Part shown: one piece after another, positions 1 to 6,167 of the stretch
Numbering within the stretch: the first letter of the stretch is position 1
How the letters are laid out: every line of letters begins with the position of its first letter
Notes under the pieces: generated by a model
Seen by the model: the letters and a program-made list of their open reading frames with translations, nothing else
Told to the model about the DNA's origin: nothing
The model's database searches: none
Program-made: the position numbers and the translations under genes
Source: Cyanothece sp. UBA12306
Lineage (GTDB): Bacteria > Cyanobacteriota > Cyanobacteriia > Cyanobacteriales > Microcystaceae
Direction: 5' to 3'
NCBI GenBank assembly: GCA_003448685.1
Contig: DLXW01000229.1
Coordinates: 1,020-9,327, forward strand
Length of the DNA: 8,308 bases

Positions 1-25
1 CCACACTCCCCACACTCCCCACCCT
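1..25. repeat. C-rich 9-bp tandem repeat
   Basis: The window opens with two copies of the 9-base unit CACACTCCC (2-10 and 11-19) followed by a degenerate third (CACCCT). The array probably continues to the left of the window. Similar C-rich degenerate short repeats are common in cyanobacterial intergenic DNA, and related tracts occur here at 6517-6542 and 6649-6676. No function can be read from it. Confidence 0.6.
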
Positions 26-38
26 AAAACTGCAACTC

Positions 39-68
39 TTTACAAAACTTCACGTCCGAAGCTATAGT
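39..68 (+). promoter_or_regulatory. Probable sigma70-type promoter of the heptose/epimerase operon
   Basis: A -35 box TTTACA (39-44) and a -10 box TATAGT (63-68) are separated by 18 bp, giving a predicted start near position 75. The leader would be about 54 nt to the ATG at 129, or about 18 nt to the GTG at 93. The -35 box also resembles the first half of an HLR1 light-response element, but the second half (TTCACG) matches poorly, so RpaB control is not claimed. No other promoter-like sequence of this quality is visible ahead of the first five genes. Confidence 0.5.
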
Positions 69-128
69 GTCTTTACCTGAATCGAGATTTAGGTGATTAA
101 GAATGTTGATAGAACGAGTCTGTTAAAG

Positions 129-1055
129 ATGAAAATCCTAATTACTGGTGCGACGGGGTTTCTGGGAACTAACCTTTGTTCCCAACTTGAAACACAAGGA
201 CACGAATTAGTCCGTCTCAACTCGAAAAACTGCGATCTCACTCAACCTGACTCGTTATTGAATTTCAACGATCGCAGCTATGAGCAAATTTACCATCTTG
301 CAGCTTGGACTCAGGCCGGTGATTTTTGTCTCTACCATCCAGGAGAACAATGGATCATTAACCAAAAGATGAATACTAATGTTCTCACTTGGTGGCAAAA
401 ATATCAACCTCAGGCTAAATTTATCTGTATGGGTACTAGTTGTGCCTATGATCCTAATTTACCATTGGTTGAAGAGAATTATCTGACAGGGATGCCTATT
501 AGTAGCTTGTTTACCTATGCCATGACTAAAAGAATGCTTTATGCAGGACTATTGGCTCTAAACAAGCAATATGGTCTGAATTATCTCTGTTTAGTGCCTT
601 CTACCCTTTATGGATCAGGCTATCATACCGATGGCCGACAGATGCACTTTATTTTCGATCTGATCCGTAAGATAATTCGGGGGAAACTTTATGGCGAACC
701 TGTGGTCTTATGGGGAGATGGAAATCAGTCACGGGAGTTGGTTTTTGTGGAAGATTTCGCTAAGATTGCCATTCAACTAGCTACCAATGTTGATAATGAT
801 TTAATCAACATTGGTGCGGGGGAAGAATACACCATCCGACACTTTGCTCAGCTTATCTGTGAAGAGATTGGCTACGACTTTAATCAGATTGAGTTTGACA
901 CATCTCGCTATGTGGGAGCTAAGTCTAAGTGTCTAGTTGTTAAAAAACTTAAGGAATCTTTACCCAATTTCCCACTAACTCCATTAGAATTAGGATTATC
1001 GAAAACGATTGAGTGGTTCTGGCAGGAACAAGAAAAACTTGTCCCTGCAAGTTAA
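129..1055 (+). CDS. NAD(P)-dependent sugar-nucleotide epimerase/reductase, GDP-L-fucose synthase-like (extended SDR)
   Basis: The 308-residue protein is an extended short-chain dehydrogenase/reductase. Visible motifs are the Rossmann glycine motif GATGFLG (7-13), HLAA (56-59), catalytic Thr103 in GTSCAY, and the Y130xxxK134 pair. The pattern fits the GDP-fucose synthase (WcaG/Fcl) branch: Cys105 and His173 fall where that enzyme keeps its epimerisation Cys and His, so both C3/C5 epimerase and reductase activity are plausible. The C-terminal REL-FVEDFA stretch (202-211) is the usual sugar-domain signature. The ATG at 129 is chosen because it puts the first beta strand (MKILITG) at the N terminus; a GTG at 93 would add 12 unconvincing residues. 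Neither start has a strong Shine-Dalgarno. It is followed 21 bp later by gmhA, so a GDP-heptose derivative is a reasonable substrate guess, but the exact sugar is inferred from context only. Confidence 0.85.
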   Translation: MKILITGATGFLGTNLCSQLETQGHELVRLNSKNCDLTQPDSLLNFNDRSYEQIYHLAAWTQAGDFCLYHPGEQWIINQKMNTNVLTWWQKYQPQAKFICMGTSCAYDPNLPLVEENYLTGMPISSLFTYAMTKRMLYAGLLALNKQYGLNYLCLVPSTLYGSGYHTDGRQMHFIFDLIRKIIRGKLYGEPVVLWGDGNQSRELVFVEDFAKIAIQLATNVDNDLINIGAGEEYTIRHFAQLICEEIGYDFNQIEFDTSRYVGAKSKCLVVKKLKESLPNFPLTPLELGLSKTIEWFWQEQEKLVPAS

Positions 1056-1076
1056 GTGAGTAAGTGAGGAGTAAAG

Positions 1077-1667
1077 GTGAGTTATTGGATTCAACACAGG
1101 CTAAAAAGCCTAGAGGAAGCGTTCAACGCCAAATACTGTCGTTCAATTGAACAAATTATCGGTTTAATTGCTAGACAGTTTCAGTCTGGACACAAGTTAT
1201 TAATTTGTGGTAACGGAGGTTCCGCAGCAGATTCTCAGCACATTGCTGCTGAATTTGTGGGACGATTCCAACTTCATCGTAGAGGATTACCGGCGATCGC
1301 CCTAGGAACTAATCCGGCGACTTTGACAGCTTGGGCAAATGATTATGAGTATGAAACCATTTTCGCCCGTCAAGTGGAAGCTTTTGGACAACCTGGGGAT
1401 ATTCTTTGGGGACTCTCTACTTCAGGAAAATCTGCTAATGTAGTCCGCGCTTTTGAGATGGCTAGGGAATTAGGAGTAATCACCATTGGTATGGCTGGAA
1501 ATAATGGGGGAATGCTCAAAGACTTATCAGATTACGCGCTTTTTGTCAAGCAACACCACACCCCCTATATTCAAGAAATTCACCTGATGACCTATCATAG
1601 AATTTGTGAGCAAGTGGAAGCACAACTGTTTGCTAATGGTGGCTTAGAAGCTCAAATTGCAGTATAA
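1077..1667 (+). CDS. gmhA: Sedoheptulose-7-phosphate isomerase (phosphoheptose isomerase)
   Basis: This 196-residue cytosolic SIS-domain protein matches GmhA, which converts D-sedoheptulose 7-phosphate to D-glycero-D-manno-heptose 7-phosphate, the first step of nucleotide-heptose synthesis. The phosphosugar-binding motifs GNGGSAADSQH (45-55) and STSGKSANV (114-122) are present. The metal ligands known from the E. coli enzyme (His, Glu, Gln, His) can be placed at H55, E59, Q166 and H174, with the Gln-to-His spacing of 8 conserved, so it should be active. The length is normal for the family. The start is a GTG, supported by a perfect GAGGAG at 1066-1071, 5 nt upstream. It lies 21 bp after the epimerase gene and just ahead of gmhB, so the three are very likely co-transcribed. 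DiaA-type SIS paralogues are similar, but the gmhB neighbour favours GmhA. Confidence 0.93.
   Translation: MSYWIQHRLKSLEEAFNAKYCRSIEQIIGLIARQFQSGHKLLICGNGGSAADSQHIAAEFVGRFQLHRRGLPAIALGTNPATLTAWANDYEYETIFARQVEAFGQPGDILWGLSTSGKSANVVRAFEMARELGVITIGMAGNNGGMLKDLSDYALFVKQHHTPYIQEIHLMTYHRICEQVEAQLFANGGLEAQIAV
1293..1300. repeat. HIP1 octamer
   Basis: GCGATCGC, extended to the palindrome GGCGATCGCC (1292-1301), lies inside gmhA. HIP1 is a highly iterated palindrome characteristic of many cyanobacterial genomes and supports the taxonomic call. Confidence 0.85.
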
Positions 1668-1674
1668 ATTTCCT

Positions 1675-2244
1675 ATGGTGGATTTCTGCGAAAATACTTC
1701 ACACACACACCTCAATAAAGCCCTATTTCTTGATCGAGATGGGGTTATTATTGAATACGTCCCCTATTTAAGTCAACCTGAACAAGTGAAACTTCCTGAT
1801 GGTGCAGGTAAAGCTTTAAAAAGTTGGCAAGATGCAGGATATTTACTAATCTTAATCACTAATCAAGCAGGGGTAGGTAGAGGATACTATACCTTAAAGG
1901 ATGTTGAAAAGGTACACACCTATATTCGTCAGCAATATGGACGTTTTGAAGTATATTTTCACGATATTTTTGTTTGTCCCCACCATCCAGATGATCATTG
2001 TCTGTGTCGTAAACCTTCCCCCGAAATGTTGATTCAAGCGGCAAAAAAACATCAAATAGACGTATCCCAATCTTTTTTTGTTGGTGATGCCCCTAGTGAT
2101 TTACAATCTGCTATCAGTGCCAATTGTCAGCCTGTTTTGCTATTAACTGGACGCGGTCAGGAAACAATCAAAAACTTAGCACAATACACCACGGAAATTA
2201 AGGTTTTTACTGGATTATCTGAAACAGTACAGCTAATCGATTAA
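1675..2244 (+). CDS. gmhB: D-glycero-D-manno-heptose 1,7-bisphosphate 7-phosphatase (HAD superfamily)
   Basis: The 189-residue protein is a HisB-N/GmhB-type HAD phosphatase that removes the 7-phosphate from heptose 1,7-bisphosphate. Motif I is FLDRDG with nucleophile Asp20 and acid/base Asp22; motif II is ITNQ (61-64); the lysine of CRKP is K113; motif IV is VGDAPSD (Asp138, Asp142). The GmhB zinc loop is present as C101-x-H103...C109-x-C111, in the short form. I prefer the ATG at 1675, 7 bp after the gmhA stop. A TTG at 1657 would add 6 residues and overlap gmhA by 11 bp; neither has a good Shine-Dalgarno, so the exact start is uncertain and coupling to gmhA translation is likely. The N terminus before the catalytic strand is about 13 residues longer than usual and is partly encoded by a CA-dinucleotide run (1700-1710). 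Confidence 0.92.
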   Translation: MVDFCENTSHTHLNKALFLDRDGVIIEYVPYLSQPEQVKLPDGAGKALKSWQDAGYLLILITNQAGVGRGYYTLKDVEKVHTYIRQQYGRFEVYFHDIFVCPHHPDDHCLCRKPSPEMLIQAAKKHQIDVSQSFFVGDAPSDLQSAISANCQPVLLLTGRGQETIKNLAQYTTEIKVFTGLSETVQLID

Positions 2245-2300
2245 TTGAGGCGAAAGTGTCATTTGAATTGTGATTTACTATTAATAATCAAAACTCATTA

Positions 2301-3476
2301 ATGCTGGAAAATCAGGAAAAGTTATCAACACCTATACTCATTTCGTTAATTCCTAATTTAATGGAAGGAGAAGGTCATATTATTCCTTATCATCAAGCAG
2401 TTAATCAAGCAATTAAAAAGTTAGGTTGGAAACATTTAGTTGTTGTTCCTTCTCAGGGAAATGTTGCAAATTTACCAAGGGAATGGGAAGGCTATTTAAG
2501 CAACGATGATCTTGAAAAAGAAGGCAATACTTGGCAAAAAATCATAAGATTAATAGGTGTTTGGAAACTGGGGAAGAGTATTGCTAGATATTTAAAAGAT
2601 AGAGTGATTAATCAATCCGATCATTCAATTATTTTTCTAGAAAGATTTATTCATTTGCAATTGTTTGCTTTAGCAATTTCGTTATGGTTAGTTCCTCCAA
2701 AAACCTTGTCAGTTTGGTTATTATATCGAAGAGATACTCATAAAGACAAGACTAGATCAATCTACAAATTGTTAAATAATATTATAAAAACACGCTTGCC
2801 TAAAGGACAATTCAAGTTACTTACTGACAGTGATTTATTAAGTAAATCTTTATCAATTTATTTTCAAGAATCTGTTATAGTAATGCCAATTCCTCACACT
2901 GAAATTAAATTTTGTACTATACATAATAAAGATCCAAATTTTAATATTTTATGTTGGTGGCCAGGTTCTCCTCGGGAAGAAAAAGGATTGGATAAAATAC
3001 AACAATTAGTTAGAACTTCTTGTGAAAATACAAAAAGCAATAAAATTTGTTTAGCTGTTGCTAAAAGTTCTAATTTAGAAGCAGTAAAAGCAGGAATTCA
3101 AGTTAAACTAATTGACAACAAATTAACCAGGGAAGAATATAATTATTGGTTAAGTATTAGTGATACTATCCTATTACCTTATGATTTTCAAGCTTATGGA
3201 GAAAGGACATCAGGAATTTTTACAGAATGTATTATTGCTGGTAAAATACCTTTAGTTACTGAAAAAACCTGGATGGCTCATGAATTGTTAAAATACAATT
3301 TGGGAGAATTAATTATTAATTGGGAAGAGCCAAAACAGGTATTTTTATCTATTATCAATATTGTTCAAAATATCAACATTAAAAACAAAATAAAATTAAT
3401 GCAAAAAAGTTATAATGAATTTCATTGTTTAGATAAATATGCTGAGATCATGAAAAAACTTGTTAGTGAAAAATAA
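2301..3476 (+). CDS. Divergent GT-B fold glycosyltransferase (GT4-like)
   Basis: This 391-residue protein is probably a glycosyltransferase using a nucleotide sugar, acting at the cytosolic membrane face. The N-terminal half opens with a strand and loop typical of GT-B enzymes (LIPNLMEGEGHIIPY, 16-30). The C-terminal half has a phosphate-contact-like PGSPREEKG (221-229) and an E-x7-E motif (E301 to E309, ERTSGIFTE), the retaining GT4 signature in a non-standard form without the usual EGFG. A hydrophobic stretch at about 116-132 may be a buried helix or a membrane contact. The ATG at 2301 has no visible Shine-Dalgarno. It follows gmhB by 56 bp and its stop overlaps the next start by one base (TAATG). 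Composition is markedly more AT-rich than the three genes before it (one 60-base sample at 3361 has 9 G/C), which suggests a different origin. Donor and acceptor cannot be predicted. Confidence 0.8.
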   Translation: MLENQEKLSTPILISLIPNLMEGEGHIIPYHQAVNQAIKKLGWKHLVVVPSQGNVANLPREWEGYLSNDDLEKEGNTWQKIIRLIGVWKLGKSIARYLKDRVINQSDHSIIFLERFIHLQLFALAISLWLVPPKTLSVWLLYRRDTHKDKTRSIYKLLNNIIKTRLPKGQFKLLTDSDLLSKSLSIYFQESVIVMPIPHTEIKFCTIHNKDPNFNILCWWPGSPREEKGLDKIQQLVRTSCENTKSNKICLAVAKSSNLEAVKAGIQVKLIDNKLTREEYNYWLSISDTILLPYDFQAYGERTSGIFTECIIAGKIPLVTEKTWMAHELLKYNLGELIINWEEPKQVFLSIINIVQNINIKNKIKLMQKSYNEFHCLDKYAEIMKKLVSEK

Positions 3477-4642
3477 TGTTTAAAGTTTGTATCGATGGAA
3501 CACCTGTTAGGGGAAAGCTTAGTGGAATTGGGTTTTATACCCTAAGTTTAATTGATTCATTGTATAAATTACAAGAACAAGAAGAATTTAAGTTAGAAAT
3601 TTACTTTCATCCTTCGCTTAAAAATTGGTTATCAAAAAAATTATCTACTCCCGATCTTTTAAATAAATATTCTTCTGTTTCTGTCTTCCCTATTCCTGTC
3701 ACTATTGCTAATATTTTAGCTAAATATCCTAACCCAATTTTATCTTATTTTGAAAGTCATCTAGACAAACCTGATATTCTTCATGGAACTGATCATTATG
3801 TTTATCCATATCGTAAAAGTCGTAAGATAATGACTATCCATGATCTGACTTTTCTTAAATATCCTCAATACTCTACTACTATTGTTCAAGGATATTTAGA
3901 AAGAATCAAAAGTTGTTTACAGTGGACAGATTTAATTATTACTTTTTCCAACAATACTAAACAGGATATTATTGAGTATCTTGGGGTTAAACCTGAACAA
4001 ATTTACATAACCTCTGAAGCTAGTCGTTACCATTCTAATTATCTCAAATCCTATTCTATTGAGCAACTTAAAAACTCTATAAATTATGATTTTTCTATTC
4101 CCTATTTTCTGCTTGTAAGCACCCTGGAACCGAGAAAAAATATTATAACTTTAATCAAAGCTTTTGATTATTTAAAAGAAAAACATAAAATTCCCCATAA
4201 TCTAGTTTTAATTGGTCAAAAAGGGTGGAAATATCAATCTATTTTTGAAGCAATAGAAAATTCAAAATATCAGCAAGACATCAAACATTTAAACTATTTA
4301 TCAGATGAACTATTAGCCTTATTTTATAATCAAACGGATGTTTTTATTTATCCTTCTTTCTATGAAGGATTTGGTTTACCTGTCTTAGAAGCAATGACGT
4401 TAGGTTCTCCTGTTATTACCTCTAATACTTCGTCTTTACCTGAAGTTGCAGGAGAAGCAGCAATATTAGTTAATACCTCTGATATGCTAGAATTGGCCGA
4501 AGCCATTTTAAAAGTTATTAGTGATTCTCAATTAAGAAATGAATTAATTAAAAAAGGACAAGAACGAGCAAAATTATTTTCTTGGGAAAGAACAGCACAA
4601 GAAACCTTCACAGCTTATCAGTTGCTCATAAATCGGAGATAA
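3476..4642 (+). CDS. Glycosyltransferase family 4 (group 1), probable mannosyl- or related sugar transferase
   Basis: The 388-residue protein is a canonical GT-B/GT4 retaining glycosyltransferase. Visible motifs are the N-terminal GIGFYTLSL loop (17-25), IHDLTF (121-126), the donor-phosphate-binding STLEPRKN (215-222, with R220 and K221), and EGFGLPVLE (297-305), which gives the E-x7-E pair E297/E305. The tail (SWERTAQET) is the usual closing helix. This pattern is common in O-antigen and exopolysaccharide transferases of the WbdA/mannosyltransferase type, but sugar specificity is not readable. The start ATG overlaps the previous stop by one base, so translation is almost certainly coupled. 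It is closely related in its C-terminal half to the protein at 6709-7809 (both contain PVITSN-x-SSL-x-EVAG). The gene is strongly AT-rich like its upstream partner. Confidence 0.92.
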   Translation: MFKVCIDGTPVRGKLSGIGFYTLSLIDSLYKLQEQEEFKLEIYFHPSLKNWLSKKLSTPDLLNKYSSVSVFPIPVTIANILAKYPNPILSYFESHLDKPDILHGTDHYVYPYRKSRKIMTIHDLTFLKYPQYSTTIVQGYLERIKSCLQWTDLIITFSNNTKQDIIEYLGVKPEQIYITSEASRYHSNYLKSYSIEQLKNSINYDFSIPYFLLVSTLEPRKNIITLIKAFDYLKEKHKIPHNLVLIGQKGWKYQSIFEAIENSKYQQDIKHLNYLSDELLALFYNQTDVFIYPSFYEGFGLPVLEAMTLGSPVITSNTSSLPEVAGEAAILVNTSDMLELAEAILKVISDSQLRNELIKKGQERAKLFSWERTAQETFTAYQLLINRR

Positions 4643-4663
4643 ATTAAGTAGTTTTACTTAATT
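4642..4663 (+). terminator. AT-rich stem-loop at the end of the polysaccharide gene block
   Basis: A perfect 9-bp inverted repeat, AATTAAGTA (4642-4650) and TACTTAATT (4655-4663), is separated by the 4-nt loop GTTT and begins on the last base of the stop codon. A T-rich stretch follows (ATTTCCTTT). The stem is weak, being nearly all A-T, so it may act as an mRNA 3' stabiliser or inefficient terminator rather than a strong one. A similar but shorter hairpin sits at the stop of the GT at 6709-7809. Confidence 0.4.
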
Positions 4664-4688
4664 ATTTCCTTTAGAGTTCATATTTATC

Positions 4689-4707
4689 AGTTAACATTGT
4701 GTTAACT
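4689..4707. promoter_or_regulatory. Candidate operator dyad GTTAAC-N5-GTTAAC
   Basis: A perfect 7-bp inverted repeat (AGTTAAC/GTTAACT) flanks a 5-bp spacer. Because each half contains the palindrome GTTAAC, the halves are also direct repeats 11 bp apart, about one helical turn, which suits a dimeric DNA-binding protein. The regulator is unknown, and chance occurrence in AT-rich DNA is possible. Confidence 0.3.
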
Positions 4708-4906
4708 TTAGCTTTTTATTGAAAATATTTATTAATAGTGATTATGATTATTAAACAATTAAAGATAAGTATTTGTAATTGATTCAAGAGATATTATCCT
4801 CTCAAAATTGTATAAATTTTAAATTTGCTGTATAAGCTTAGCATTATTTTTATATTTTCTTCAATTTATCTTCTAATTACATATGATAAATTAATGATTA
4901 GTATAG

Positions 4907-4937
4907 CAACTAAATAAGAATATTTTTCATTTAGTTG
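4907..4937. promoter_or_regulatory. Candidate operator or leader hairpin before the membrane module
   Basis: The 9-bp arms CAACTAAAT (4907-4915) and ATTTAGTTG (4929-4937) are perfectly complementary around a 13-nt spacer, ending 39 nt before the first ATG of the module. Depending on where transcription starts, this is either a DNA operator or a stem-loop in the 5' leader. Its placement makes a regulatory role plausible but unproven. Confidence 0.35.
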
Positions 4938-4976
4938 TATCTATTCTGAACTCAAAATTAAGTGGAGTAATCCTTT

Positions 4977-5591
4977 ATGGTTACGCAGTCTTCAGATTTG
5001 CAACCCTCCCCATTGCCGCGTTCAATGGATATTGCCACAACTTGTGTTTATGGGTTGAGCTTTCTATCAGCAGGATTATTTCTGTTTTTACCCTTGGCTA
5101 ACTTATTAAGTCCGAGTCCCTGGCAACGTTATATGGGTGCTATTCACGGTTTTGCCGCATTATTAGCGACCATCGTTGTTATTTATGTGGGACATTTAGC
5201 TTTTCCCTTATTACGAGGTGTTAGCAAAATTTTGCCCCAAGTGCGGACACTTGCCTTTTGGTCAACCGGTTTATCTTTTCTGGCCATTGCTTCTGGTAAC
5301 TGGGTATATATGCGCTATCGAGCGCCAGCTAATGGTGCAAGAGCTTGGTTAAGGGAAAATACCCCCTTAGTTCATTATCTATTCATGGAATATCATGAAT
5401 TTACAGTACTTTTTACCCTTCCTTTGGGGGTTGCTTGTACTTGGATTTTGTGGAAATATGGCGATTCCATTTTAGATAAAGAAAACCGTTCTGTCCTCAC
5501 AGGAACGTGTTTAGCATTAATGGCCATGATGTTTTTTGCTATGGGTGGATTAGTCAGTGGTTTAAATGTTGCAAGAATGCACTCTCTGTAA
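4977..5591 (+). CDS. Multi-pass membrane protein of unknown function, histidine-containing helices
   Basis: I do not recognise this 204-residue protein with certainty. It has about five hydrophobic helices (roughly 22-44, 53-77, 91-111, 134-158 and 173-196). Helix 2 carries His57 and His73, and helix 4 starts with His133 and His140 (seven apart, on one face) next to Glu138 and Glu141. Such membrane histidines are seen in b-type haem or metal-binding subunits, so a redox membrane protein is a possible but unproven reading. The loops contain an Arg cluster (R113, R115, R122, R126). The ATG is well supported by GGAG 9 nt upstream. It is the first of three closely spaced genes, with gaps of 50 and 55 bp. 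Base composition is richer in GC than the flanking glycosyltransferases, which argues against it belonging to the polysaccharide pathway. That the gene is real is much surer than its role. Confidence 0.88.
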   Translation: MVTQSSDLQPSPLPRSMDIATTCVYGLSFLSAGLFLFLPLANLLSPSPWQRYMGAIHGFAALLATIVVIYVGHLAFPLLRGVSKILPQVRTLAFWSTGLSFLAIASGNWVYMRYRAPANGARAWLRENTPLVHYLFMEYHEFTVLFTLPLGVACTWILWKYGDSILDKENRSVLTGTCLALMAMMFFAMGGLVSGLNVARMHSL

Positions 5592-5641
5592 TCAGTCCAC
5601 CCCATTTTTGTGTCATTTATATTCGTGAGGAGCTTAATCTC

Positions 5642-6112
5642 ATGTCAACTTTTGATAACGACTTCCATCATCTACCAATCTATGTCAGATTTTGGAATCA
5701 ACTCAAACAATTTCCCCGGAGTTTAGCAAGGGGATCTCAAGATCCACCAACTATATCAGGTCCAGCAGCAGCAGCTTTAGTCAGTGCAGCTTTCAGTTGC
5801 TTTTTATTAATGGTTAACCAGCATTTTTGTAGTCTCTTTAAAAGCTGGGAAACAATAGTCTGGACTTTAGGTAGTTGGATTCCTGGTAGTCACAATAGTG
5901 ATCCCTTATACGGTGAAATTGGAAGTTACTCAGGCAAAGAAACGGTAATGCTAATTGGTTGGTTAGTTAGCTGGTTTATTCTCAGTAAACTGTGGAAAAA
6001 TAAACAAGTTCCGTTTTCAACAATCTTTTTCTGCCTGTTTACCTTTATTGTGGCTGCTACAGTGATGAATTGGCACCCTCTATTCCCTTATTTGCCGTTA
6101 ATGCCTAAATAA
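5642..6112 (+). CDS. Membrane protein of unknown function with Gly/Ser-rich inter-helix loop
   Basis: This 156-residue protein is not assignable to a named family from sequence alone. After a soluble, basic N terminus (1-38) it has hydrophobic helices at about 41-60, 102-118 and 124-142. The long loop between helices 1 and 2 contains the striking stretch GSWIPGSHNSDPLYGEIGSY (77-96) followed by SGKE (97-100). The C terminus (NWHPLFPYLPLMPK) is short and Pro/aromatic-rich. The start is the ATG at 5642 with a perfect GAGGAG at 5627-5632, 9 nt upstream; an open frame runs back to 5507 but that part overlaps the previous gene and lacks a ribosome site. It sits 50 bp downstream of one membrane-protein gene and 55 bp upstream of another, so a joint complex is the simplest inference. 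Confidence 0.87.
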   Translation: MSTFDNDFHHLPIYVRFWNQLKQFPRSLARGSQDPPTISGPAAAALVSAAFSCFLLMVNQHFCSLFKSWETIVWTLGSWIPGSHNSDPLYGEIGSYSGKETVMLIGWLVSWFILSKLWKNKQVPFSTIFFCLFTFIVAATVMNWHPLFPYLPLMPK

Positions 6113-6147
6113 TCTAATTCCATTTTAGGTGTAAATTGTCAACAATC

Positions 6148-6163
6148 TTTACCTCGAGGTAAA
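6148..6163. promoter_or_regulatory. Perfect 16-bp palindrome containing the Shine-Dalgarno of the third module gene
   Basis: TTTACCTCGAGGTAAA reads identically on both strands and includes the GAGGT ribosome binding site (6156-6160), 7 nt before the ATG at 6168. In RNA it can form a 6-bp stem with a UCGA tetraloop that hides the ribosome site; in DNA it could bind a dimeric protein. It lies in the 55-bp gap after the previous stop. A role in setting the level of the small protein is inference. Confidence 0.5.
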
Positions 6164-6167
6164 AAGT

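Larger units (their letters stand above)
4664..4976 (+). promoter_or_regulatory. AT-rich leader/promoter region of the membrane-protein module
   Basis: No gene is visible in this 313-bp spacer. It holds two clear dyads: AGTTAAC-ATTGT-GTTAACT (4689-4707) and CAACTAAAT / ATTTAGTTG (4907-4915 and 4929-4937, 13-nt spacer). A weak promoter can be proposed, with ATTACA at 4876-4881, a 17-bp gap and TAGTAT at 4899-4904, which would place transcription start inside the second dyad; another -10-like TATGAT lies at 4882-4887. The Shine-Dalgarno GGAG (4964-4967) is 9 nt before the ATG. No NtcA box (GTA-N8-TAC) and no HLR1 element is seen. The region probably carries the module's promoter, but the assignment of boxes is tentative. 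Confidence 0.4.

Noticed and set aside
1..25. G-quadruplex on the - strand
   Set aside because: Only three runs of three or more G are present inside the window, so a fourth would have to come from unseen sequence; the tract is better described as a tandem repeat.
93..128. GTG start adding 12 residues to the epimerase
   Set aside because: The extension precedes the first Rossmann strand, has no homology-like character, and the ATG at 129 fits the family N terminus; it cannot be fully excluded.
1859..2044. Antisense open frame of 61 codons inside gmhB
   Set aside because: It lies wholly within a well-supported gene, has no recognisable motif and no sensible context on that strand.
4664..4976. 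NtcA or HLR1 site controlling the membrane module
   Set aside because: I looked for GTA-N8-TAC and paired TTACA repeats and found none; the GTTAAC dyad differs from HLR1 by an extra A in each half.
5393..5605. Antisense open frame of 70 codons over the first membrane-protein gene
   Set aside because: It mirrors a gene with a good ribosome site and clear membrane helices; its protein has no recognisable features.
5507..5641. N-terminal extension of the 156-aa membrane protein
   Set aside because: This upstream part of the frame overlaps the previous gene out of frame; the GAGGAG at 5627-5632 fixes the start at 5642.
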